From the NCBI GenBank assembly GCA_016182795.1, contig JACPFW010000018.1, positions 30,778-94,777 of the forward strand: a DNA stretch of 64,000 bases. The letters run 5' to 3'. The notes beneath the pieces were generated by a model. The model was not told the DNA's origin, ran no database searches, and saw only the letters and a list, made by a program, of their open reading frames with translations. How positions within the stretch are numbered: position 1 is the first letter of the stretch; each line of letters begins with the position of its first letter. This DNA comes from Gemmatimonadota bacterium (lineage in GTDB: Bacteria > Gemmatimonadota > Gemmatimonadetes > Gemmatimonadales > Gemmatimonadaceae). The translations under genes were made by a program, and so were the position numbers. Positions 9,418 to 18,604 of the stretch are shown in pieces.

Positions 9418-9771
9418 TCAGCCGCGGTAGATCACCCCGGACGCTCCGGTCTCTGTGATCTCCACCGCGCTCAGGCCGGGCAAGGCGGCGCGCACGCGAT
9501 CCCATATCCAGACGGCGAGATGTTCGCTCGTCGGGTTGTCGAGTCCCGGGACGTCGTTCAAGAACCGATGGTCCAGGGCGTCGTGCACCGGCGCGAACGC
9601 GCGCTGCACGTCGGCGAAGTCGACCACAAAACCGGTGTTCGCGTCAACCGGTCCCGTCACCGTCAACCGCACGCAAAACGTGTGGCCGTGCACCCGTGCG
9701 CACGGATGATCGGCCGCGACGCCGGTGAGCCGCCGACCGGCGGCGATGGAGAACTCGCAGTACGCATCCAT
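9418..9771 (-). CDS. queD: 6-carboxytetrahydropterin synthase
   Basis: 117-residue QueD (6-pyruvoyltetrahydropterin synthase family), converting dihydroneopterin triphosphate to 6-carboxy-5,6,7,8-tetrahydropterin, step 2 of preQ0 synthesis for queuosine. Zinc-binding HGH appears in CARVHGHTF, with the upstream catalytic Cys and the PTSEHLAVW segment further on. MDAYCEFSIAAGRR is the family's N-terminus, so ATG 9771 is used; the longer frame runs into a repeat tract. Next to queE and queC on the same strand. Confidence 0.93.
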   Translation of the reverse strand: MDAYCEFSIAAGRRLTGVAADHPCARVHGHTFCVRLTVTGPVDANTGFVVDFADVQRAFAPVHDALDHRFLNDVPGLDNPTSEHLAVWIWDRVRAALPGLSAVEITETGASGVIYRG

Positions 9772-9781
9772 AATCCGAGTG

Positions 9782-9821
9782 CCGGGGAAGGGGCAGGGTG
9801 TGGTGCAGGGGAAGGGGATGG
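9782..9821. repeat. Family C repeat tract (CCCCTGCACCACAC)
   Basis: Spacer between queE and queD, read on the minus strand as CCCTTCCCCTGCACCACACC then CTGCCCCTTCCCC. The same word order, CCCCTGCACCACACTCTGCC, occurs inside lldP at about 1627-1676, where it is translated in frame. Only two copies are in the window, so the family assignment is tentative. Confidence 0.5.
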
Positions 9822-10460
9822 TCAGCGAAGGCCGAGGAGCTTGTGCGTTTGCAGGCTCAAGCGCCATCGCGGGTGGGCCAGGCAATACGCGACCGCGGCG
9901 GCGGTGTTGGCCTCTCGATGCGGGCCGTCCATGGGCTGCAACAGGAGATGCTGAAAGCCGAGGTGTGAAAACTGCTCCGGCTCGGCGCCGGCCTGAGGAT
10001 ATACGAGCTTCAGTTCATCGCCCGCCCGCAGCTCGAGCGGAGCGCCCGCCTTTGGGCTCACGCAGATCCAGTCGAGCCCGCGCGGCGCCGCCATCGTGCC
10101 GTTCGACTCCACCGCCACGGTGAAGCCGCGCGCGTGCAGCGCGTCGACCGCGGCGTCGTCGAGCTGCAGCAATGGTTCACCACCCGTGCACACGACGTAG
10201 CGCGTTTCGGCCGTCTCGTGTGCCGTTGGCCACGCGGCCTCGACCGCGGCCGCGAGCTCCTGTGCCGTCCGGAACCGGCCGCCGTCGGCGCCGACGCCAA
10301 AGAAGTCGGTGTCGCAGAACGTGCAGACGGCGTTCGCCCGGTCTTCCTCGCGGCCGGACCACAGATTGCAGCCGGCAAAGCGGCAGAACACCGCCGGCCG
10401 GCCGGCGTGCATTCCTTCGCCCTGAAGCGTGAAGAAGATCTCTTTAACGGTATATGGCAT
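9822..10460 (-). CDS. queE: 7-carboxy-7-deazaguanine synthase
   Basis: 212-residue radical SAM enzyme QueE, contracting 6-carboxytetrahydropterin to 7-carboxy-7-deazaguanine. The N-terminus MPYTVKEIFFTLQGEG is diagnostic. The cluster cysteines are spaced C-x14-C-x2-C (CNLWSGREED...VCTFCDTDF), the long-loop variant known in many Gram-negative QueE proteins instead of CxxxCxxC. VCTGGEPLLQLD is the GGE SAM-binding motif. Lies between queC and queD in one transcription direction. Confidence 0.93.
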   Translation of the reverse strand: MPYTVKEIFFTLQGEGMHAGRPAVFCRFAGCNLWSGREEDRANAVCTFCDTDFFGVGADGGRFRTAQELAAAVEAAWPTAHETAETRYVVCTGGEPLLQLDDAAVDALHARGFTVAVESNGTMAAPRGLDWICVSPKAGAPLELRAGDELKLVYPQAGAEPEQFSHLGFQHLLLQPMDGPHREANTAAAVAYCLAHPRWRLSLQTHKLLGLR

Positions 10461-10512
10461 TCAAGGACGCATGCGGGATTCGGGATTGACGACGGGGCCG
10501 GCGAACGATCGA

Positions 10513-11219
10513 CTAGCGGTAGCGCACGGGATCATGCATCCCGGCCTGCTCAAAACCGCGCAGCCTAAGCTGACAGGCATCGCAATGACCGCAGGCGGCG
10601 CCATCGGACGATGGATCATAGCAGCTGGTGGTCATCGCGTAGTCCACATCGAGCGTGCGACCCAGCGTGATGATCTCAGCTTTCGTCAGGTGCATCAGCG
10701 GCGTGTGCACCGTGAGACGCGTCCCCCGGCGCGCGTGGCGAGGTTGGCCATCTGCTCGAACGCCGTGATGAACTCGGGGCGGCAGTCGGGATATCCGCTG
10801 TAGTCGAGCGCGTTGACGCCGATGAACACGTCGCGCGCGCCCAGCACTTCGGCCCACGCCATCGCGAACGACAGAAAGATGGTGTTGCGGGCGGGGACAT
10901 ACGTCACCGGAATCCCCTTGGCCATCGCGTGCGCGTCGCGATCCTTGGGGACGGCGATGTCCGACGTCAGCGCCGAGCCGCCGAACTGACGGAGGTCGAT
11001 GTCACAGACGGCATGCTTGGCCACGTGCCAGTGCGCGGCCAGCGCGCGGGCGCGCTCGAGCTCGTGCTCGTGGCGCTGTCCGTACCGGAACGAGAGGGCG
11101 TGCACGGCATAGCCGGCGCGCATCGCCCACGCGAGCACTGTCGCGGAGTCAAGCCCGCCGCTCAGCAGCAGCACGGCTGGCGTGCCGGGCGGCACGGTGG
11201 AAATCGCCGGGGAGGTCAC
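10513..11219 (-). pseudogene. queC: 7-cyano-7-deazaguanine synthase, frameshifted
   Basis: QueC makes preQ0 from carboxydeazaguanine, ammonia and ATP. The first part carries the P-loop [14 protein letters not shown] and [19 protein letters not shown]; after ANLATRAGG this frame ends at TGA. The rest of the enzyme continues one base out of frame: [17 protein letters not shown], then SCYDP and the zinc-site [10 protein letters not shown]. The shift falls in a run of five C on the plus strand (10723-10727), where six would restore the frame. So either one G/C is missing from the assembly or the gene is truly broken. The GTG start overlaps the aguA stop (GTGA). Confidence 0.9.
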
Positions 11220-12247
11220 GCCGGCTGCTGTTGCGTGAGACAGTGCAGCGTGCCCAGCCCCCACACGAGATCCACCGCGTGCACGCCGACGACGCGCCGA
11301 TCAGGCATCAGCTCGGCCAATTGGTTCAACGCGACGCGATCATTGGGATCGTTGAACGTCGGCACCAGCACGGTGCCGTTGGCGATGTAGAAGTTGGCGT
11401 AGCTGGCCGGCAGTCGCTGGCCGTCCATCATGACCGCGCGCGGATACGGCAACGTCACCACGCGCAGCGGCTCGCCGCGCGCGTCGCGGGCCGTCTGCAG
11501 GCGCTGCAGGTTGTCGACCGACCGCGCGTGGTTCTCATCGGCGGGATCCTCCTCGTGCGCAAGCACCACCACACCGGGGGCAACCCACCGCGCGATGTCG
11601 TCCACGTGGCCGTGGGTGTCGTCGCCAACGCATCCTTCGCCGAGCCAGATGGTCTTGGTGCAGCCGAGTTCGCTGGCGAAGAGTTGTTCGTAGTCCTCGC
11701 GGCCGAACCCGGGGTTGCGGATCTGGATATCGGAGAGCAGCCACTCTTCGGTGACCATGATCGTGCCGCGGCCGTCGGTCTCGATGCCGCCGCCCTCGAG
11801 CACCACCGGGCCGCTGCCGTCGGGGCGCATGGGCACGTGCCGCGGTCGGCCGGTGACCGCCGCGACGAACGCGCCGATGCTCGCATCGAACGCATAGTTG
11901 TCGTACTTCGCCCAGGCGTTGAAGCCCCAGTCGCACCAGACGAGCGCCCCATCCGGCCCGCGCACGCCGGTCGGCGCGCTGTCGCGCAGCCAGACGCGGT
12001 CGCAGGGCTTTACGTGCAGGCGCACGGCCCCCGTGATGTGGTGCGCGGCCAGACACGCCTCGGCGTCTTCGCGCACGGTCTCATCGTGGCACAGGATCTC
12101 GACCTGCTCCGACTGCGCGAGGAGGCGGGCGATTTCGGCGTAGACCCACGGAATCGGCTCGAACTTGCCCGGCCAGTCGGGCTCGTAGTGCGGCCAGGCG
12201 ATCCACGTGGCCGCGTGCGGCTCCCACTCAGCGGGAAAGCGGTTCAT
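11216..12247 (-). CDS. aguA: Agmatine deiminase
   Basis: 343-residue member of the peptidyl-arginine/agmatine deiminase family, hydrolysing agmatine to N-carbamoylputrescine and ammonia. Motifs visible are [30 protein letters not shown] and the C-terminal nucleophile Cys in [12 protein letters not shown]. It starts 3 bases after the aguB stop and its stop overlaps the queC start, so aguB-aguA-queC form a tight run. Arginine decarboxylase, the usual source of agmatine, is not in the window. Confidence 0.93.
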   Translation of the reverse strand: MNRFPAEWEPHAATWIAWPHYEPDWPGKFEPIPWVYAEIARLLAQSEQVEILCHDETVREDAEACLAAHHITGAVRLHVKPCDRVWLRDSAPTGVRGPDGALVWCDWGFNAWAKYDNYAFDASIGAFVAAVTGRPRHVPMRPDGSGPVVLEGGGIETDGRGTIMVTEEWLLSDIQIRNPGFGREDYEQLFASELGCTKTIWLGEGCVGDDTHGHVDDIARWVAPGVVVLAHEEDPADENHARSVDNLQRLQTARDARGEPLRVVTLPYPRAVMMDGQRLPASYANFYIANGTVLVPTFNDPNDRVALNQLAELMPDRRVVGVHAVDLVWGLGTLHCLTQQQPA

Positions 12248-12250
12248 GGC

Positions 12251-13195
12251 TCAGCGCTCGCGCGGGCCGATCCAACGGTTCAGTATCGGACCGTAGGCGT
12301 CGATGCGGCGATCGCGCAGGAACGGCCAGTTGCGGCGCGTCTCCTCGATCCGCCGCGGGTCGCACGTCGCCAGCAGAATCGTCTCGTCGGCGCCCGCCTC
12401 GGCGATGGGGCGGCCGAACGGGTCGTAAACAAACGACTGGCCGAAAAACTCCAGGCCGTCAGTCCCCGCTTCCGCCTCGAAACCGGTGCGGTTGACGGCG
12501 GCGACGAAGACGCCGTTGGCGATGGCGTGGGCGCGCTGGGCGGTGCGCCAGGCGGCGACCTGCGCCTCCCCCCACTCGGCCTTCTCCGCCGGATGCCACC
12601 CGATCGCCGTGGGATAGAGCAGTATGTCGGCGCCGAGCAGGGCCGTGATCCGCGCCGCTTCTGGATACCACTGGTCCCAGCAGATGAGCACGCCGAGCGT
12701 GGCGTACCGCGTCTTCCAGACCATGAAGCCGCCTGCCTCGCCGGCCGGGCCGCGTGAGCCGCTCGGCTGCACGGGGTCATGCGACTCGCCGGGCGCGAAG
12801 TAATACTTCTCCTCGAAGAGCGGATCGTGCGGAATGTGCATCTTGCGGTAGACACCCTGCACCGTGCCGTCAGCGTCGATGACCACCGCCGAGTTCCGAT
12901 ATACGCCAGCGGCCTGACGCTCGTACATCGGCACCACGAGCACCACGTCGAGTTCGGCGGCGAGCGCGCTCAGGCGCTCGACGGTCGGGCCGGGGATCGG
13001 CTCGGCGAGATCGAAGCGCTCCGGGTCAAGCGTCTTGCAGAAATAGGGAGCGTCGAACAGCTCCTTCAGGCAGATCACCTGCGCGCCGCGCGCGTGGGCG
13101 TCGCGAATGCGGGCGACGGTGCGCTCCAGCGTCTCGGCCTTGGTGGCCGACACGCCGTCCTGGATGAGGGCGATGGTGAATGGGGCGACTGGCAT
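12251..13195 (-). CDS. aguB: N-carbamoylputrescine amidohydrolase
   Basis: Nitrilase-family (carbon-nitrogen hydrolase) enzyme of 314 residues, completing agmatine to putrescine conversion. The Glu-Lys-Cys triad is present in CLKELFDAPYF, YRKMHIPHDP and LICWDQWYPE. The ATG at 13195 (MPVAPFTIALIQDG) fits the family better than the upstream in-frame ATG at 13216. Directly upstream of aguA, the classical pairing. Confidence 0.93.
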   Translation of the reverse strand: MPVAPFTIALIQDGVSATKAETLERTVARIRDAHARGAQVICLKELFDAPYFCKTLDPERFDLAEPIPGPTVERLSALAAELDVVLVVPMYERQAAGVYRNSAVVIDADGTVQGVYRKMHIPHDPLFEEKYYFAPGESHDPVQPSGSRGPAGEAGGFMVWKTRYATLGVLICWDQWYPEAARITALLGADILLYPTAIGWHPAEKAEWGEAQVAAWRTAQRAHAIANGVFVAAVNRTGFEAEAGTDGLEFFGQSFVYDPFGRPIAEAGADETILLATCDPRRIEETRRNWPFLRDRRIDAYGPILNRWIGPRER

Positions 13196-13248
13196 ACGGC
13201 GCAATTTCACCCGCATCGAGAGCGCGCGCCACCGGCGCGCGGAAAAGA

Positions 13249-13282
13249 GCGCGGCGCGGAACGCATGCGTCCCGCGCCGCGC
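13249..13282. terminator. GC-rich hairpin downstream of glycerate kinase
   Basis: Near-perfect palindrome GCGCGGCGCGG...CCGCGCCGCGC around ACGCATGCGT, between the glycerate kinase stop and the aguB start. It could end the kinase transcript, though no clear U-run follows, so a partial or Rho-assisted terminator is possible. Confidence 0.5.
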
Positions 13283-13297
13283 CCCGACTCCGCTCCG

Positions 13298-14638
13298 CTA
13301 CATGCGTACCGCGATCACGATGTCGCCGACGTTCGTGCCGGTCATCCCCGTCTTGAGCAGGGCGCCGGCCAGATGCAGCGCCTCGTAGCTGTCGTGCTTG
13401 GCAAGCGCGCGAGACGGATCGATGCCGGACTCCATGATGCGCGCCGCCGTGCCGCCATCCACTATGGCGCCCGCGGCATCGGTTGGGCCGTCCCGGCCGT
13501 CGGTGCCCGCGGCGAGCAGCGTGATGCCGCTCGCTCCGCTGCCGGCCTGCGACAGGCAGACCGCCGCGGCGAGCATCATCTCTTGGCAGCGCCCGCCGGC
13601 CGACGGTTCGGTGCTCAGCGTCACCGTGGTTTCGCCGCCCCAGAGCGCGACGCCGCCGCGCGGCAGGGCCATGGCGGCCGCCGCGATGCGCGCCCCAGCG
13701 CTCGACGCTTCGCCGTACAGCGGCTCGCTGACGATGACGACGGGGTCGAAACCGAGCACGCGGGCCCGCAGCGCGCCGGCATCGAGCGCACCGCCGTTAC
13801 CCTGAACCGCCGGGACGCCCGCGAACAGGAAGGCCGGCGAGTTCGACTGAGGTGACTCCAGCCGGTCCCCGCGCATGACGTCGTCGAGATAGTGTAGGAG
13901 TGGAGGCGGTACCTGGTCGGCGAGCCCCGTTTCGTCGAGGAGCAGGCGCACGTCCACGGCGGTGGAGGGATCCGGCACGCACGGCCCGGACGCGATCTGA
14001 GCCAGATTGTCGCCGATCACGTCAGAGAGCACGATCAGCTCGATTCGCGCCGGCGCCAACTGGGCCGCCAACCGCCCGGCGCCCCACCGCAGGAACCGCT
14101 TCCGAATGGCGTTGACGCGACCGATGTCGAGCCCTGAGCGCAGCAGCACGTCGCAGAGGGTGATCAGGTCGGCCTGCTGGATGCCGTCGACCGGAGCCGC
14201 CACCAGACTCGACGCCCCGCCCGACAGCAGCACGAATACGCGCTCGCCCGCGGGCACGCGCTCGCAGAGCGCGCCGAGCGCGTCGGCGGCGGCAAAGGAG
14301 GCGGCGCCAGGAATCGGATGATCGCCGACAATCGCGGTTATCGCCGGGTGCGGCGTGTCCGACACGCTGGGCCCGATAATGAGACCGCCGGCGATCGGGG
14401 CGTTCCGTTCCTTCATCTCGTGCACGGCGGCGCGCGCCATCGTCAGCGCCGCCTTGCCGAGCGCGATGATCCAGCTCGGCCGGACGTCGGCTCGATCGGA
14501 TGGGAGCCGCAACCGCACCGCGCGCGCCGTAAAGGCGGTCGGGTCGGCGGCGATCAACGACGCCGCGAAGAGGTCGCGCACGGTGACGCTGCCCGTGCGG
14601 GCTGAGGGGATCGACGTGCGCGCCATGGCAATCTGCAT
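13298..14638 (-). CDS. Glycerate kinase, GckA/TtuD (MOFRL) type
   Basis: 446-residue two-domain glycerate 2-kinase. N-terminal Rossmann-like part with IALGKAALTM and the LLSGGASSL loop (DUF4147), C-terminal MOFRL domain with LLAAGTDGRDGPTDAAGA. It phosphorylates D-glycerate from serine, tartrate or glyoxylate metabolism. ATG 14638 follows AGGGAAGGGG; the ATG at 14626 is an alternative. No pathway partner is adjacent. Confidence 0.85.
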   Translation of the reverse strand: MQIAMARTSIPSARTGSVTVRDLFAASLIAADPTAFTARAVRLRLPSDRADVRPSWIIALGKAALTMARAAVHEMKERNAPIAGGLIIGPSVSDTPHPAITAIVGDHPIPGAASFAAADALGALCERVPAGERVFVLLSGGASSLVAAPVDGIQQADLITLCDVLLRSGLDIGRVNAIRKRFLRWGAGRLAAQLAPARIELIVLSDVIGDNLAQIASGPCVPDPSTAVDVRLLLDETGLADQVPPPLLHYLDDVMRGDRLESPQSNSPAFLFAGVPAVQGNGGALDAGALRARVLGFDPVVIVSEPLYGEASSAGARIAAAAMALPRGGVALWGGETTVTLSTEPSAGGRCQEMMLAAAVCLSQAGSGASGITLLAAGTDGRDGPTDAAGAIVDGGTAARIMESGIDPSRALAKHDSYEALHLAGALLKTGMTGTNVGDIVIAVRM

Positions 14639-14758
14639 ACCCCTTCCCTGATGTCGCGGATCACTACACGCTCCCGACGCGTGGCCCTCTGCCGGCGGTG
14701 CGCTGGAGACGCGTACCATCGCAGGCGATCGTCAGAATGCCGTCACTCGCCGACGCAA

Positions 14759-14799
14759 AGCGGGGGGCGGGAGGCGCAAACGCGCCCTCCGCCCCCGCT
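14759..14799 (-). terminator. Hairpin downstream of peroxiredoxin
   Basis: Large imperfect GC hairpin, GCGGGGGCGG...CCGCCCCCCGC on the minus strand, about 45 bases after the peroxiredoxin stop. Likely factor-independent-like terminator separating this gene from the glycerate kinase gene. Confidence 0.6.
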
Positions 14800-14844
14800 G
14801 ACGTTGTCCTGACGGCCCGCCGGCCCCGCCGGCACGGACCTGCG

Positions 14845-15426
14845 CTACTTGCCTTCCTTCGAGACCCGGTCGACCGCCGAGTCGAGCTGCGCGTAGCCCT
14901 CCGCGGAGAGCGCGGAAAACGGCCGAAACACTTGTGCGATCTTGCCTGTGGGCCCGACGACGAACACCACCCGCTTGTAGAACTTCTTCATCGGTCCGAT
15001 GCCGGTGCCGGTCGTGGCATACTTCTCCGCAATCTCGCCAGACGTGTCGCTGGCGAAGAGCACGGGGAAGTTGGCCTCCTTGGCCCACGCCGCCAGCTCG
15101 TCGGCGCCGTCGGAGCTGATGGAGATGGCGACCACACCCTTGCCGCCGTTGAAGATCGTGGCGTACTGATCCCGGTACGCCTCATGTTGGACCGTTCAGC
15201 CCTTGGTCCGCGCCTTGGGGAAGAACGAGATGACGACGGTCTGTCCGCGGAAGTCGGCGAGGCGCAGGGCCTTCTCCATCACGCCGGCCTTGGACGCGCC
15301 GGGGAGGGAGAAGTCGGGCGCCATATCGCCAACCTGGGGACCGTCACTCTGGGCCCACGCGCGCGTTGCCGCGAGCCCGAGCAGGGCGACGGCGAGCACC
15401 GAGAGCGAGACGGCTCGAAACACCAT
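14845..15426 (-). CDS. Predicted selenocysteine peroxiredoxin (in-frame TGA)
   Basis: 193-residue exported thioredoxin-fold peroxidase of the AhpC/TSA (Bcp-like) class. Residues 1-26 are a signal peptide ending TRAWAQ, so it acts in the periplasm. The motif PxxxTxxC reads PKARTKG followed by TGA (15196-15198, codon 77) and TVQHEAYRDQY. The TGA occupies exactly the peroxidatic Cys position, and the frame continues without another stop to KEGK, with strand-helix elements ANFPVLFASD and YKRVVFVVGPTGKI. A 7-bp hairpin lies 14 bases after the TGA. Both sides are in the same frame, so this is not an indel. The alternative is a nonsense mutation of a Cys codon. SD AGAGGAG precedes ATG 15426. Confidence 0.8.
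15160..15181 (-). other. Bacterial SECIS-like hairpin after TGA codon
   Basis: Minus-strand GGCGTAC-CGGGATCA-GTACGCC: a perfect 7-bp stem with an 8-nt loop that has G at loop position 2. It begins 14 nt after the TGA of the peroxiredoxin gene. Known bacterial SECIS elements have a short stem a similar distance downstream of UGA and a conserved G in the first two loop bases, recognised by SelB. Confidence 0.7.
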
Positions 15427-15630
15427 CGGGGGGACTCCTCTGGTGAAGGACTGCGACGGGGACGACCTTGTTATCTAGTGCCCGCGCACCGCTTCCGGCA
15501 ACCCACCAGATGGCGGCTCGCCGCGCCGCGGCTGGTGTACAAGGGTGGCCAGCGAACGATTGAAGCGTCTAGCGGGGTCTAACAGACGCGATGCCGAACT
15601 CGTAGAACAACTGATGCCCCCGACAGCGCG

Positions 15631-17517
15631 ATGACTGACCACTCCGGCGACCCCCTACCATTTGACGCGGTGACGACCCCAGCGGGGATCACCACGCACT
15701 GCCCACAATGCGGGGTGCCGCTCGACGCGCTGACGACCTCCTGCGGCCGCTGCGGGGCGGTGATCACCGGCGGCGGCCACGACGGCGAGCGCGCCGAGCG
15801 CGTGCGACAGCGGTTGCAGGCGCAGATCGGGGCGGCGTTCCAACTGGGCGCCCTCCTCGGGCGCGGCGGCATGGGCATCGTCTTTCGCGCGAGGGAAGTG
15901 GCGCTCGATCGCGAGGTGGCGCTCAAGGTGCTGGCATTCGATGCGCTGCTCAACCCGGAGGCGTTCACGCGGTTCGAACGCGAGGCGCGTCTGGCCGCGC
16001 GCTTGGACCACCCGAACATCGTCCCCATCTTCGCGGTCGGGCAGGGCGACGGCGCCGCGTACTACACGATGCGTTTTGTCCGCGGCGGCAGCCTGGAAAC
16101 GCGCATTGCCGAACAGGGCGCCTGCACGTTAGACGAGGCGGTGCGTTTGCTCGGCGAGGTAGCGGCCGCGCTCGACTACGCGCACGCGCAGGGGATTGTC
16201 CACCGCGACATCAAGCCGGCAAATATCCTGCTCTCCGATGGCGGCCATGCGCTGGTGGCCGACTTTGGCATCGCGCGCGCCTTCGCCGGCGACGCGGTGA
16301 CGTCCACCTCGGGCTCGCACACGGGCGTGGTGGGGTCGCCGGCATACATGGCACCCGAACAATGGCGGGGCGACAAGCCCGACGGACGCGCCGATCAGTA
16401 CGCGCTGGGCGTGCTCGCCTTCGAAATGCTGAGCGGCGTGCGTCCGTTCCGCGATGTCTCGATGCAGGAACTCCTGCGCCTGCACCTCAGTCAGGAGCCG
16501 CCGTCGCTCGACGTGCTGCGCACGGGGCTTCCTCCGTACGTGAGCGCCGCGATTCGACGCGCGATGTCGAAGGAGCCGGCTGACCGTTTCGAGTCGTCGA
16601 GCGCATTCGTGGCCGCTCTCGCGGGCCACGGGGCCGTTGCGCCTGCGTCGCGACGCGCGGACGTGCGGGCGGCCTCCGTTACCCCGGCGGGCGCGAACGT
16701 GCCGGCGGGATCAAGGGGACGGCAGTGGCTGGGGAACGCGTTGGCCGCGGTGATCGTGCTGACCGCCGCCGCGGTGGGATGGCGCGCGTGGGAGCAATCG
16801 CGGCGTGCCGCCTCTGAGGCGACGCTTGCCGCGGACACGCTGACGGAGCGGCTGACCCGCGAGCTGGAGGAGACGCGGAAGATCGCGCTCGACGCGCAGG
16901 CCCGCGCCGAGCGCGCGGAAGCGCAGCAGCGCGCCCAGGCGAAGGCAGCACCGTCGGTGGCCGTGCCCAACGGGCACGTGGCGGTGCTGGTACGCGGTGG
17001 CGCGCCGCGGCTGATCATCGATGGCAACGTGAGCGCCCAGAGCACGCCGGCCATCATCGACGTGCCGGCGGGACGGCACGAGGTGCGCGTGGAGCTGGAG
17101 GGCCGTCAGTTTCAGCCGGCGCAGTACGTGATCGACGTAACCGCTGGCGACACCTCGAAGTTGATGTTCAGCGACGCACGGTTCGGGAGCCGCACACTGA
17201 ACCCTGGTGCGGAAGGGCTGCTCGGCATGAGCGAGGCGCCGGCGGGGCCGTCCGCGCCGCGCGTGACGCGCCAACAGCTTGCCGACAGTCTGACCGCGAT
17301 GTTCCAGGCACTTGGCTCCGAGGAGCAGAACCCGTTCCACATGCCGCAGCGCATCTGGCAAAACATGTCGCCGCAGGAACAGACGACGCTGCGCTCGCGC
17401 TGGAGCCGCTTGTCGGAGGAGCAGAAGCAGCGCGCCTTGAACGGCATCCTGCGCCGGGATTCGGCGACGGTGCGGTTTCCGCGCCGCCCGCCGCCCACCC
17501 CGCCGACCACGCCCTAG
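15631..17517 (+). CDS. Serine/threonine protein kinase with zinc ribbon and PEGA-like tail
   Basis: 628-residue Hanks-type kinase. A zinc ribbon with C24, C27, C38 and C41 opens the protein. The kinase domain follows: Gly-loop GRGGMGIVFRA, Lys in VALKVL, HRDIKPANIL, DFGIARAF and MAPEQWRG. After a transmembrane helix at about 368-388 comes an Ala/Glu/Arg-rich coiled coil (about 395-445), then a PEGA-like beta domain (VAVLVRGGAPRLIIDG), and a Pro-rich end. The C-terminal part is therefore outside the membrane. Substrates unknown. It faces the peroxiredoxin gene, sharing a 200-base upstream region, and overlaps the lipid kinase by 4 bases at its end. Confidence 0.88.
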   Translation: MTDHSGDPLPFDAVTTPAGITTHCPQCGVPLDALTTSCGRCGAVITGGGHDGERAERVRQRLQAQIGAAFQLGALLGRGGMGIVFRAREVALDREVALKVLAFDALLNPEAFTRFEREARLAARLDHPNIVPIFAVGQGDGAAYYTMRFVRGGSLETRIAEQGACTLDEAVRLLGEVAAALDYAHAQGIVHRDIKPANILLSDGGHALVADFGIARAFAGDAVTSTSGSHTGVVGSPAYMAPEQWRGDKPDGRADQYALGVLAFEMLSGVRPFRDVSMQELLRLHLSQEPPSLDVLRTGLPPYVSAAIRRAMSKEPADRFESSSAFVAALAGHGAVAPASRRADVRAASVTPAGANVPAGSRGRQWLGNALAAVIVLTAAAVGWRAWEQSRRAASEATLAADTLTERLTRELEETRKIALDAQARAERAEAQQRAQAKAAPSVAVPNGHVAVLVRGGAPRLIIDGNVSAQSTPAIIDVPAGRHEVRVELEGRQFQPAQYVIDVTAGDTSKLMFSDARFGSRTLNPGAEGLLGMSEAPAGPSAPRVTRQQLADSLTAMFQALGSEEQNPFHMPQRIWQNMSPQEQTTLRSRWSRLSEEQKQRALNGILRRDSATVRFPRRPPPTPPTTP

Positions 17518-18404
17518 CCGGCGAGCACGCGCAACGCGCGGGGCACCACGCCGACACGCACCACCGCCTGGCGCGCGGTGTGCAGATCGCCGTCGAGTTC
17601 GAACATCGGCGGTGACGCGAACGTGAACGTCGCGCTCGCGGCCCGGATGGCCTGTACCTTGGCGTGCGACAGGTGCGCGCCGCGCAGCGCCCGCGCAAAG
17701 AGCGGAAAGCGCGCCAGACGGTGCACGTCGCCGACGCTCACGAAGTCGAGCAGGCCGTCGTCGACCCGCGCGGCGGGGGCAATCAGAAAGGCGCCGCCAA
17801 AGTTGCGCCCGTTGGAGATGACGAGCATCACGCGCAGACGCGGCGCGGTGTCGCCAAAGAGATCGGCCGTCGCGCGAAAACCCTCGTAGCGCAGCAGCAG
17901 GCGCAGCGCGGCCGCGATATACACCGCGTCACCGCGCAGCCAACCGGTGCGATCGGCGGTGGCGACGTTAACCTCGACATCGAACCCGAAGCCCGCGACG
18001 TTGAGGAACCAGTGATCGTCGACGCTGCCCAGATCGACGCGCTGCTCGCCCGCGCCGTGGGCAATCAGGGCGGCCATGGCCGCGTGATTGGCCGCGGGGG
18101 CGCTCAGGTTCTTGGCGAAGTCGTTGCCCGTGCCGTTGGCGAGGAACGCCATGCGCGCCGGCGATCCGAGACGCGCGAGCGCCACGGCGCACTTGCCCCA
18201 GGTGCCGTCCCCGCCGGCGACGGCGATCGTCTCGGCGCCGTCGCGCACCGCCTCACCCACGACGCGGGCCTCATCGTCCGGGCGCGCGGTGGTGCGAATG
18301 TCGGTGATGCCGTGCGCGGCAAACAGCGCCGAGAGGCGAGGCAGCAATCGCGCTCCTACACCACGGCCGGCTTCGGGATTCACGATCACGACGGTGCGAG
18401 GCAC
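17514..18404 (-). CDS. Diacylglycerol/sphingosine-kinase-family lipid kinase (YegS/BmrU-like)
   Basis: DAGK catalytic-domain protein of about 296 residues that would phosphorylate a membrane lipid alcohol. Motifs are VNPEAGRG, the nucleotide loop VAGGDGTWG and NGTGNDFAKNL, with ELDGD near the C-terminus. I prefer GTG 18404 (VPRTVVIVNPEAG) because the extension to ATG 18515 has no family resemblance and would occupy the divergent promoter region. No clear SD supports either start. Confidence 0.8.
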   Translation of the reverse strand: MPRTVVIVNPEAGRGVGARLLPRLSALFAAHGITDIRTTARPDDEARVVGEAVRDGAETIAVAGGDGTWGKCAVALARLGSPARMAFLANGTGNDFAKNLSAPAANHAAMAALIAHGAGEQRVDLGSVDDHWFLNVAGFGFDVEVNVATADRTGWLRGDAVYIAAALRLLLRYEGFRATADLFGDTAPRLRVMLVISNGRNFGGAFLIAPAARVDDGLLDFVSVGDVHRLARFPLFARALRGAHLSHAKVQAIRAASATFTFASPPMFELDGDLHTARQAVVRVGVVPRALRVLAG

Positions 18405-18604
18405 GGCGCCGAACTTACGGGCCGGGTGTCGATTTTGGAACACCCGTTTCTTGAACTTGCCCCCACTTCCCAATCGTTCGGACAGTGGGGCATCTTGCGC
18501 GTCGTCTTGTCTCACGCGCAGTCCACAGGCGTCCGCTGCGATGCGGCAGCGGCGCCATCCGGCGGCGTCGCCGGATTACGCCCCCCAATCGTCGGAGTAG
18601 GCTG

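Noticed and set aside
15190..15200. Frameshift or assembly indel as the cause of the split peroxiredoxin
   Set aside because: Both parts are in the same frame and separated by one stop only; an indel would change frame. A nonsense substitution remains possible but does not explain the SECIS-like hairpin.
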